10,500 nt of DNA from an uncultured Bacillota bacterium (GTDB lineage: Bacteria > Bacillota_I > Bacilli_A > Erysipelotrichales > Erysipelotrichaceae): contig CALFPO010000005.1 of the NCBI GenBank assembly GCA_937919165.1, forward strand, positions 1 through 10,500, given 5' to 3'. The notes beneath the pieces are model-generated. The model saw nothing but the letters and a program-made list of their open reading frames with translations, was not told where the DNA came from and ran no database searches. A program made the position numbers and the translations under genes. Of this stretch, positions 1 to 6,481 are shown in pieces (within the stretch, counting starts at the first letter, position 1; the number at the start of each line of letters is the position of its first letter).

Positions 1-50
1 GATTAATAAATATATGTATTAATCGTCAAATTTTACTCAGATTTTACTCA
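1..50 (-). promoter_or_regulatory. Possible leftward promoter with two 11-bp phased direct repeats
   Basis: Read on the minus strand, the 10-mer TGAGTAAAAT occurs twice (50-41 and 39-30) with an 11-bp period. It is followed directly by TTGACG (29-24), a good -35 hexamer, and then by A+T-rich sequence in which no clean -10 stands out. Direct repeats one helical turn apart just before a -35 are typical of sites for a response regulator or similar activator. The gene it would serve lies outside the window to the left. Nothing else is recognisable in 1-68. The -10 is weak, so this is tentative. Confidence 0.25.
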
Positions 51-68
51 AAGTTGTATAAAACCATC

Positions 69-96
69 AAAAAAGCCTTTATTTAAAGGCTTTTTT
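69..96. terminator. Bidirectional rho-independent terminator
   Basis: A perfect inverted repeat GCCTTTA (75-81) / TAAAGGC (84-90), with a 2-nt loop in the fully paired form, is flanked by six A (69-74) and six T (91-96). It can therefore terminate transcription in both directions. It lies 33 nt past the stop codon of the lipoprotein gene and is the obvious end of that leftward transcript. If 108-122 really derives from guaA, this could originally have been the guaA terminator. Confidence 0.85.
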
Positions 97-107
97 CAAT
101 TCTTGTC

Positions 108-122
108 TTATTCCCACTCAAT
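108..122 (-). other. guaA 3'-end-like sequence, candidate attachment site (att)
   Basis: On the minus strand the sequence ATTGAGTGGGAATAA reads I-E-W-E-stop. That is the conserved C-terminus of GMP synthase (GuaA, usually ...TIEWE) in codons common in Firmicutes. There is no guaA gene here: the preceding codons (Q, I) follow directly on the TAG stop of the lipoprotein gene. The 3' end of guaA is a known target of tyrosine-recombinase islands, which leave a short copy of it at the far junction, and a terminator follows at 96-69 as it would after a real guaA. The sequence match is seen. The att role is inferred, and no second copy or integrase lies in the window. Confidence 0.4.
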
Positions 123-128
123 AATCTG

Positions 129-2036
129 CTAATTGTATTCATCACTGCTATACAAAACTTCCAGCAGCTGCAGATCCTCTTCTGTAATCATTCCCTTTCC
201 TAAGGCAATCTTCAGATATGCGATCTTGTGGATATCAAACTCCTCTTTTGTCATATAGTCAAATTCACTGTATCTGAATAATCCATAGCGAGCTATATCA
301 AGCAGCTTCTGTAACTTATTGATTCTCATATTGTTGTCATATTCGAATGCGCTATTTATCACATAGTATACTCCATCTTCGACATTCAGCATTCCTTCGG
401 CGACACAATTGAAGTGCTTCTCGGTAGCCAGATAGAATGTCTTGACCTTCTCATCCGATAATGTCGCACTTTCTAGAACAACCCATGTCGCATTGTCGGC
501 ATTGTAGAAATGCTTTCCGATGTACTCATCTACGTTATGCTTATCCAGACATACATAGTTATTCTCTTCCTTGCAATAGAATGCATGCGCATCGACAATT
601 CTTATATCGACATTGTTAGAGAAATGCAGAGTTATCAACCCGCCCTTAAGCTCATCATATTGCCAATAGTCCATGATCTTGGCAGTTGTCATCTTTCCTG
701 TATTGTGGTCAAAGGCCTTGATCAGATCTCCTTGACTTAATGTCTCAACTGCTTTCCTTGAACCATCAGCCATAGTGATCATCGTTCCTTCTGCCAGACA
801 TGCGATATCTTCGATCTTGTGGTCAAGATCGCACAGCTCATATGTGGTTGATGCGACCATTTTATGTGCATGTGCATAGTGCCCGGCATAATCATCAAAG
901 TTCATAGATTCAGGTGGTACATCGCCAAAATCGACATTGCCAAAAGGCACATCCTCACTGCCATTTCTGATCCATGCGCTACTACTTGAATCATAAGTAT
1001 AAATTGTGGAACCAACGTAGCTGCTGCTTGTTCCATCCGCAGTTCCCAACAAGACAAGATAATTGTCATCATCACCGGTAATGCTGCAGATGGTCATCAC
1101 AGACTTATCGGCACTATCGCCATTATTATCGCAGGCGCCGACTTCATTGCCTTCCTTATCGGCATGTACCCAATCGCCGATCTCGTGTGTACCTATGGCA
1201 CTCTCACGAACAGTTGATCTGAAGCCATTGTCTAGATTTGGGACATACTTTCCATCTTTGTATATGAAATCATAAACATGGTAATAATCATCACTAAGAT
1301 CAAAGTCAACGCTATAGATATAGTAGAGATGATCGCTTCCATTATACTGACAAGTGCTTGCAGGATATACCCAATGAAGATGAGATACATGTTCGCATAC
1401 AGCCTTGAAATATGTATTGGTTGTGATAGGGACAAAGACATCGACATCATCTCCAGTCTTCTTGTATGTCCACTTTACAAAATCATCAGGAAGTTCGCTC
1501 TTGTAGCTAGGAGTTGATCCATAGAGTAATGCTTCTCTTTGGAGCTCGTTGTCGTTCTCATCATAGAAGACTACCCAGAAATACATCTCGGTAACATCCT
1601 GTTTCTTTTCGACCTGTTCCTCTTGCTTCTCTTCTATCGTTTCGATGTCCACAAGCGATACTGTGCCATCGCTAGAGACATTCACTGTCACATTGTATGT
1701 GCCGATAGTTATAGGATTGGTGGTCTTTGTGCCATTGGCCAGAAACCTGTAGTTTGTTCCGTTGACAACCTGTGTAGCCAATAGCTTTACTGGCTCATAT
1801 TTAGCACCCATCAATCCTTCAAGGGCAGTATTGAAGATATTCTCAAGTTCGTTTGATAAGGTTCCATCTTCGATATCTATCCAGCCGCCCATGATAGGTT
1901 CATCTGGAGCCGTCTCAACTTCCGCTGCAGGATTCTCATCTGCAGGTGCTGTTTCTTCTTGCTTATCGTCTGATTTGCATCCTGCCAAAGCAAAAAGCAT
2001 CATCACGCTAAGCAGTACAGTCAATAGTTTCTTCAT
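129..2036 (-). CDS. Surface lipoprotein with cystatin-like segment and C-terminal Hint domain
   Basis: This encodes about 635 residues with a lipoprotein signal: KK, a hydrophobic stretch, and the lipobox LALAGC-like FALAGC with lipidated Cys20. An acidic linker follows. Residues ~48-135 resemble the cystatin fold as seen in small bacterial proteins: a GGW start and the QVVNGTNY loop (~89-96), matching the QxVxG motif. Residues ~150-215 resemble a bacterial Ig-like or B-repeat module. The middle (~216-400) is His/Asp/Tyr-rich and unrecognised. A Hint (hedgehog/intein) domain begins at Cys413 (CLAEGTMITMADGS) and runs to about GMLNVED (~547-553), with the block-B His at ~484 in VDAHAF. An ~80-residue helical tail follows. 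The start is the ATG at 2036, because GGAGG (2048-2044) lies 7 nt upstream of it, whereas an ATG at 2042 would be too close. The gene has its own promoter and terminator. Whether the Hint domain self-cleaves, and what it releases, is unknown. Confidence 0.8.
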   Translation of the reverse strand: MKKLLTVLLSVMMLFALAGCKSDDKQEETAPADENPAAEVETAPDEPIMGGWIDIEDGTLSNELENIFNTALEGLMGAKYEPVKLLATQVVNGTNYRFLANGTKTTNPITIGTYNVTVNVSSDGTVSLVDIETIEEKQEEQVEKKQDVTEMYFWVVFYDENDNELQREALLYGSTPSYKSELPDDFVKWTYKKTGDDVDVFVPITTNTYFKAVCEHVSHLHWVYPASTCQYNGSDHLYYIYSVDFDLSDDYYHVYDFIYKDGKYVPNLDNGFRSTVRESAIGTHEIGDWVHADKEGNEVGACDNNGDSADKSVMTICSITGDDDNYLVLLGTADGTSSSYVGSTIYTYDSSSSAWIRNGSEDVPFGNVDFGDVPPESMNFDDYAGHYAHAHKMVASTTYELCDLDHKIEDIACLAEGTMITMADGSRKAVETLSQGDLIKAFDHNTGKMTTAKIMDYWQYDELKGGLITLHFSNNVDIRIVDAHAFYCKEENNYVCLDKHNVDEYIGKHFYNADNATWVVLESATLSDEKVKTFYLATEKHFNCVAEGMLNVEDGVYYVINSAFEYDNNMRINKLQKLLDIARYGLFRYSEFDYMTKEEFDIHKIAYLKIALGKGMITEEDLQLLEVLYSSDEYN

Positions 2037-2043
2037 ATGCATT

Positions 2044-2118
2044 CCTCCAAAAGCCGCAACAAAAACATTACGTTTAACATATACAATTATAGCCCGAAAA
2101 GGACTTTTAGTCTTTTAG
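2044..2118 (-). promoter_or_regulatory. Promoter and ribosome binding site of the lipoprotein gene
   Basis: On the minus strand a perfect -10 TATAAT lies at 2091-2086, giving an expected start near 2079 and a leader of about 40 nt ending in GGAGG (2048-2044). The -35 region is poor: AAGACT at 2114-2109 with a 17-nt spacer. It overlaps two direct copies of CTAAAAG (2118-2112 and 2110-2104, 8-bp period) that could be a regulator site. Confidence 0.55.
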
Positions 2119-2122
2119 CTAG

Positions 2123-2152
2123 AAAAAAGAATCATGGCCTAGGCCATGATTC
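2123..2152 (-). terminator. Terminator of the five-gene sugar-acid operon
   Basis: A perfect 24-bp palindrome occupies 2129-2152; its half is GAATCATGGCCT and the other half is the exact reverse complement. It is followed on the minus strand by six T (2128-2123). It begins 7 nt past the TAA of the last operon gene (2162-2160) and separates that operon from the lipoprotein promoter. Confidence 0.9.
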
Positions 2153-2159
2153 CTTCATA

Positions 2160-3500
2160 TTAGCTCCAAAGTCTATCGTTAGAGAATTCGACATTCCATT
2201 CATCGGTAGATTCGAAGTAGCCAGGAATGTTCTCATTGATATGTTCCTTCAGCACTGCCTCATTCAATGATTCTATGCCAAGTCCAGGTCCATCTGGAAT
2301 GTTGAGGAAGCCATTCTCCATGATTGGCATATCATTAGGCATCTTGACCATATCCTTCCACCAGTCGACATCAACTGAATGGAATTCAACTGCCAATACG
2401 TTGTGCATTGCTGCTGCGGTATGAGCTGCAGCCAGACAAGCGATTGGGCTTTCTGCCATATGGATTGCGACGGCAACGCCATTCTCGTCAGCGATATCGC
2501 CGATCTTGCGAAGCTCTAAGGCACCACCGCAAGTCAGGATATCTGGATGGATGATCGATACGCAATCGCCTTCGATAAGCTTCTTGAAGTCTTCCTTCAG
2601 GTAGATATCTTCACCTGTACATACAGGGATGCAGGTAGAATGCTTGAGTCTCTTCCACTGAGCGCTCATCTGCCATGGAACCATATCTTCGATCCAGGCA
2701 AGACGATACTTCTCCATGCGTCTTGCGAACAGGATAGCGTCTTCTACGCATACATGTCCGAAATGGTCAATAGCAAGAGGCACCTCATAGCCGATGACAT
2801 CTCTTACTTCCTTGACATAGTTCTCAAGATAGTCAAGACCGATCTCGGTGATGTGGATGCCTGTGAATGGATGGGCAGTGTTGACTATATCATAGCTGTT
2901 CTTCTGATTCACCATGTCGGCAGTAACTGAACCACCCTGAACATTCAAGATGTGTGGTGCATACTGCTTCATGTCGTCGATGAAACCAAGTGGAGCGCAG
3001 ATGGCACCAGGAACATCCATCAGAAGGCCGATGCCAAGGTCCATCTTCAGCATCGTGAAGCCCATCTCCATACGTTTCTTGAGCGCCAAGCCCATGTCAT
3101 GTCCGGTGTGCTTGCCATCAACGTCAGTATCGCAATATACTCTTACCTTGTCGCGGAACTTGCCGCCCAATAGCTGCCACATAGGTACACCCCAGGCCTT
3201 GCCTGCCAGATCCCACAGAGCAATCTCAACGCCAGATACGCCGCCGCCCTGTCTTGAGTGGAAACCGAACTGCTTGATCTTATGGAAAATGTAATCGATA
3301 TTGCATGGGTTCAAGCCCACGATTCTTGACTTCAGCATTGCGGCGTAGGTCTTGCTAGAAGCATCTCTAACTTCGCCATAGCCTTCAATGCCCTGATTCG
3401 TCATGATCTTGATCAGTGTGCATCTCTTTGGTGCGCCGTCGATATCGACGAAACGCATATCAGTAATCTTTAATGTTTTTGGATCTATACAACCAGCCAT
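2160..3500 (-). CDS. Enolase-superfamily sugar-acid dehydratase (mandelate racemase/muconate lactonizing family)
   Basis: This 446-residue protein probably removes water from an aldonate to give a 2-keto-3-deoxy sugar acid, with Mg2+ stabilising the enediolate. The N-terminal capping domain (1-~115) includes GQGG-type sequence HSRQGGGVSGVE (81-92) and LWDLAGK. The barrel carries K152-x-D154, metal ligands D245 (IDHFGH), E271 (WIED) and E297 (CTGED), then D320 (IHPD) and H347 (IHMAESP) as the Asp-His pair. H246 and H249 beside the first ligand recall the sugar-acid dehydratases ManD and GalD, but the motif spacing differs. About 60 extra residues (~156-215) lie between the KxD motif and the first ligand. 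It is the last gene of the operon. AAGGAGG (3511-3505) overlaps the upstream stop codon and lies 4 nt from the ATG, suggesting translational coupling. The substrate (gluconate, galactonate, mannonate or another) cannot be read from sequence. Confidence 0.85.
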   Translation of the reverse strand: MAGCIDPKTLKITDMRFVDIDGAPKRCTLIKIMTNQGIEGYGEVRDASSKTYAAMLKSRIVGLNPCNIDYIFHKIKQFGFHSRQGGGVSGVEIALWDLAGKAWGVPMWQLLGGKFRDKVRVYCDTDVDGKHTGHDMGLALKKRMEMGFTMLKMDLGIGLLMDVPGAICAPLGFIDDMKQYAPHILNVQGGSVTADMVNQKNSYDIVNTAHPFTGIHITEIGLDYLENYVKEVRDVIGYEVPLAIDHFGHVCVEDAILFARRMEKYRLAWIEDMVPWQMSAQWKRLKHSTCIPVCTGEDIYLKEDFKKLIEGDCVSIIHPDILTCGGALELRKIGDIADENGVAVAIHMAESPIACLAAAHTAAAMHNVLAVEFHSVDVDWWKDMVKMPNDMPIMENGFLNIPDGPGLGIESLNEAVLKEHINENIPGYFESTDEWNVEFSNDRLWS

Positions 3501-3509
3501 ATATCCTCC

Positions 3510-4478
3510 TTATGCTTTCACCAGGTGGAATGCGAATCCACCGATCTCTTCTTCAAAATAAATTGCTGTTTTCTTGTTTTCCTTGACGACCAGACTGTCC
3601 TTATTGAAGACAACGCCTCGCTTCTCAAGGTAATGGATGCCACGGTCGATATCGCTGACAGCGATGCCCACATGGCCCAATCTTCCTCTGCCTATGCTCT
3701 TCATGATCTCAACTTCCTTCACTCCCGAGAAGATAGAGGAATTTCCTACTTTGTATGGCATATGGAAGAATGCCTCGAATGTTTTGGCTATCTTCAATGC
3801 CTCTTCTTCATTTTCGGTATTGACGCCGATATGCGCCAATCTCAGATTCAGCAGTTTGTCTACAACAGCGCTCAGATCGTTTCTTATCGCTTCGACATCC
3901 TTGGCTGCGATATGCTTCTTGTCGATCATGAAGCTTCCGCCGATTGCCACAACATTGTCCAGTGCGGTATATGTTGTGAAATTGTCGAATGTCATTCCGC
4001 CAGTCGGAATGAACTTCAGCTTCTTGTATGGCCCGTTGAAGGCCTTCAGAGCAGCTACGCCGCCTGACTGCTCAGCCGGGAAGAACTTGACCGCATCAAG
4101 TCCCAAAGCCATAGCCTGTTCGATCTGCGAGGCCGATGATACGCCCGGAACAATCGGAAAGTCCTTGCTCAAGGTGTATTCGACAACTGTCGGATTGAAG
4201 CCAGGGGTGACAATGAAGTCCACACCGCAGGAAATGGCCTCATCGACCAGTTCTGGTGTCAGCACTGTGCCGGCACCAAGCAGCATCTCTGGGCAATCCT
4301 TCTTGATGGCTCTAAGCGCTTGCGCAGCGCATTCGGTTCTGAAGGTTATCTCCAGAGCCGTAACGCCCGCCTCAAGGCAAGCCTTAGCCAACGGCACTGC
4401 TGTCTCTACATCATTGATGGCGATGACAGGCAAGATGCCGCAGTCATGTATTCTGTTCAAAATCTCTTCTGTTTTCAT
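3510..4478 (-). CDS. KDPG/KHG aldolase fused to a C-terminal VOC (glyoxalase-fold) domain
   Basis: Residues 1-~210 are a class I 2-keto-3-deoxy-6-phosphogluconate / 4-hydroxy-2-oxoglutarate aldolase, which splits KDPG into pyruvate and glyceraldehyde 3-phosphate. It shows E43 in LEITFRTE, GAGTVLTPE (68-76), FIVTPGFNP (88-96), the Schiff-base lysine K131 in VKFFPAE, and the phosphate-binding PTGG (158-161). Residues ~213-322 form one VOC domain with two modules beginning LAHIGVN (H216) and GHVGIAV (H269). The last strand, GFAFHLV, carries H318 where a metal-binding Glu is common. Eda proteins are normally about 205-215 residues, so this is a true extension in one open frame. The ATG directly follows the TAG of the kinase gene (TAGATG), with only a weak GGAAGGG upstream, so translation is probably coupled. 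The VOC domain's role is unknown; it may act on the released aldehyde or hold a substrate or metal. Confidence 0.9.
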   Translation of the reverse strand: MKTEEILNRIHDCGILPVIAINDVETAVPLAKACLEAGVTALEITFRTECAAQALRAIKKDCPEMLLGAGTVLTPELVDEAISCGVDFIVTPGFNPTVVEYTLSKDFPIVPGVSSASQIEQAMALGLDAVKFFPAEQSGGVAALKAFNGPYKKLKFIPTGGMTFDNFTTYTALDNVVAIGGSFMIDKKHIAAKDVEAIRNDLSAVVDKLLNLRLAHIGVNTENEEEALKIAKTFEAFFHMPYKVGNSSIFSGVKEVEIMKSIGRGRLGHVGIAVSDIDRGIHYLEKRGVVFNKDSLVVKENKKTAIYFEEEIGGFAFHLVKA

Positions 4479-5501
4479 CTATCTCTGTACCCTTCCGTTT
4501 CCTTTGCCGTTGACCAGTGCTTCGACCTCAGCGACAGAAACAAGATTGTAGTCGTATTCGATCGTATGCTTCAGACAGCTTGCGGCTGCCGCAAACTCTA
4601 CCGCATCCTGATTGTCCTTGCCCATCTGCATGGCATATATAAGGCCAGCCGAGAATGAATCGCCTCCGCCTACGCGGTTGACGATGTGAATGTGGTATTT
4701 GCGCGAAATGTACGCTTCGCCATCCTTATAAAGCAATGCTGACCAGTCGTTGTCCGATGCGGATATCGATTCACGCAATGTCGTAGCTACAGCCTTCAGT
4801 CCATATCTTTCGCAGAGCGTCTTGGCAACCTCGATATATCCTTCATGGGAAAGCGTTGCGCTTTCGACATCGGTTCCTTCTGCCTTGATGCCAAGCACCT
4901 TCTCTACATCTTCCTCATTAGCGATCAGCACATCGACATATTCAAGCAAAGGTTCCATGATCTCTTTAGCCCTTTCGGAACTCCAGAGATTCTTGCGGTA
5001 GTTCAGGTCGCAGCTGATTGTGCAGCCTGCCTTCTTGGCAGCTATGCATGCCTGCCTAACCACTTCAGGAGTCGTATCGGACAAGGCTGGCGTGATGCCG
5101 GTGAAATGAAACCATCCTGCATCCTTGAAGATGGCATTGAAATCGAAATGCTCAGGCAAGGCTTCGCAGATGCCGGAATCCTGACGGTCATAGATGACCT
5201 TGGAAGGACGCTGCGATGCGCCTTTCTCCAGGTACAAAAGGCCCAATCGCTTTCCGCCTCTTGCCACATAGCCTGTATCGATGCTCAAGCCCTTCAGATA
5301 GTTGAGGGCAGCCGTTCCGATATCGTTCTCCGGAACACGGCTCACAAAGCGGCAAGGAAGTCCGAAGCAGCATAGCGAGCCCAAGACATTTGCCTCAGCG
5401 CCTGTATAGGTAACGCAATATTCGCGAGCCTGCAGGAATCGCTCATAGCCCTTAGGCGACAAGGATGTAAGCAGGTCTCCTAAACCAACTGTATATTTCA
5501 T
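4479..5501 (-). CDS. PfkB-family sugar kinase, probably 2-keto-3-deoxygluconate kinase
   Basis: This 340-residue ribokinase/PfkB-fold kinase is expected to phosphorylate 2-keto-3-deoxygluconate (or its galacto epimer) at C6, supplying the aldolase encoded next. Visible motifs are TGAEANV (33-39, the GGxxxN substrate-binding region), FTGITPAL (133-140), CDLNYR (164-169), IANEEDVEKVLG (193-204), and the anion-hole/catalytic motif GGGDSFSAG (278-286) with base D281. The usual DTxGAGD reads NRVGGGD here, so two conserved positions are altered, as in some KDG kinases. GGAG (5511-5508) lies 6 nt before the ATG and inside the end of the upstream gene. The downstream aldolase starts on the next base. 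The substrate assignment rests on the KDPG aldolase and dehydratase neighbours rather than on a specificity residue. Confidence 0.82.
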   Translation of the reverse strand: MKYTVGLGDLLTSLSPKGYERFLQAREYCVTYTGAEANVLGSLCCFGLPCRFVSRVPENDIGTAALNYLKGLSIDTGYVARGGKRLGLLYLEKGASQRPSKVIYDRQDSGICEALPEHFDFNAIFKDAGWFHFTGITPALSDTTPEVVRQACIAAKKAGCTISCDLNYRKNLWSSERAKEIMEPLLEYVDVLIANEEDVEKVLGIKAEGTDVESATLSHEGYIEVAKTLCERYGLKAVATTLRESISASDNDWSALLYKDGEAYISRKYHIHIVNRVGGGDSFSAGLIYAMQMGKDNQDAVEFAAAASCLKHTIEYDYNLVSVAEVEALVNGKGNGRVQR

Positions 5502-5504
5502 ATC

Positions 5505-6467
5505 TCACTCCAAAGGATAGTCAAGAGACTCGCACAGGCCTCTTAGATATCCAATCGCATATAGTCTTCCGTAATCGCCATAGCCAGGCAGGTCGTTTCT
5601 TTCGCCCGCCATGCTAGGAACATGGTCTATTCTGATAGGTCCATTGAAGCCGACTTCCTTATATGTCTTCAGACATTCAACCATGTCGGTAGGTCCGTTG
5701 TCATGGAAGGTCTCGTGGAAGTGCTCCTTGGTGCCGGCGATGTCGCGGAAATGTACGAAGAAGATCTTGTTCTGCTTTCCGAAATGCCTGATGCAGTCAT
5801 AGACATCCTCGCCCATGGCAACATAGTTTGCCTGGCACATCGTAACGCCAAGGTTCTTGCTTGGATAGAGATCAAGAGCCTTCTGGACATTGTCCTTGCT
5901 TATGAGGATCCTCTCCAGATTTCCCAGCTTCTCGATCGGTGGATCATCTGGATGCAGACCGATATTGATGTCATATTCTTCGCATACCGGCATGACAGCC
6001 TTAAGGAAGTACTCAAGCCTTTCCCAGACCTCTTCCTTGGTGACCTTCAGATTCATGTCGACGTTCACATCATCAATATTGAATTCCGTAACCAGCGCAC
6101 CGCCTCTTTCAGGAAGCACTGATGAGGTACGGTACCATCCGACCTCGACCAGGAAGTTTGTGCATATCGTCCTGATGCCGTTCTCCTTCAGGATCGGAAT
6201 CATCTTCTTCAGTGTCTCGATGCATTCATCCCTCTTGTCGTCGGCTCTCTTTATGTGATCGTGCAGCCTGTTTGGCAATGGTTCGATGACCATTGGCGTA
6301 AAGCCTCTTTCGCGAAACTGGTCAAAGAAGGCCTTCATCTGCACAGAATCGGTATAATCGAAATCATCATTTTCCGGAAGACGGATTATCGCTCCCGTAA
6401 CGCCCATCTGAGCTGCCAATTCCCATTGCAGGTCAGGTTCAGGCCTAAAAATATCTGCCAATATCAC
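5505..6467 (-). CDS. UxuA-like mannonate dehydratase homologue (short form)
   Basis: This 320-residue TIM-barrel protein belongs to the UxuA/xylose-isomerase-like superfamily. UxuA converts D-mannonate to 2-keto-3-deoxygluconate with Mn2+ or Fe2+. The metal-site signature is intact: H172 in LHPDDPP, C211 in VTMCQANYVAMG, H239 in FVHFRDI and D281 in RIDHVPSMAGE, with the HFHETFHDNGPTDM stretch (249-262) also typical. It is shorter than usual (about 350-390 residues), and its N-terminus (DLQWELAAQMGVTGAIIRLP) does not show the usual UxuA opening. It may therefore act on a related acid. The start is a GTG at 6467-6465 with AGAGAGG (6483-6477) 9 nt upstream, overlapping the RraA stop; no better ATG is available. 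No mannonate-forming oxidoreductase (UxuB) is nearby, although a different dehydratase family is encoded in the same operon. Confidence 0.8.
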   Translation of the reverse strand: MILADIFRPEPDLQWELAAQMGVTGAIIRLPENDDFDYTDSVQMKAFFDQFRERGFTPMVIEPLPNRLHDHIKRADDKRDECIETLKKMIPILKENGIRTICTNFLVEVGWYRTSSVLPERGGALVTEFNIDDVNVDMNLKVTKEEVWERLEYFLKAVMPVCEEYDINIGLHPDDPPIEKLGNLERILISKDNVQKALDLYPSKNLGVTMCQANYVAMGEDVYDCIRHFGKQNKIFFVHFRDIAGTKEHFHETFHDNGPTDMVECLKTYKEVGFNGPIRIDHVPSMAGERNDLPGYGDYGRLYAIGYLRGLCESLDYPLE

Positions 6468-6481
6468 AATCTATAACCTCT

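Noticed and set aside
129..131. Readthrough of the lipoprotein TAG into the in-frame codons Q-I-I-E-W-E
   Set aside because: The shared frame could be chance, and nothing suggests suppression or recoding; the guaA-end explanation fits the IEWE-stop better.
1762..2118. Plus-strand Ser/Ala-rich frame of 118 codons opposite the lipoprotein N-terminus
   Set aside because: It mirrors the low-complexity acidic linker and signal peptide of the lipoprotein and crosses its promoter; no independent support.
3525..4067. Plus-strand frame of 180 codons opposite the aldolase-VOC fusion
   Set aside because: Antisense to conserved coding sequence, with no Shine-Dalgarno and no recognisable motif.
3637..4551. 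A 304-codon open frame on the plus strand opposite the aldolase-VOC and kinase genes
   Set aside because: It lies antisense to two genes with clear catalytic motifs, has no ribosome binding site or recognisable domain, and its length follows from the codon use of the opposite strand.
4845..5375. Plus-strand open frame of 176 codons opposite the kinase gene
   Set aside because: Antisense shadow of a well-supported PfkB kinase; no start signal or family resemblance.
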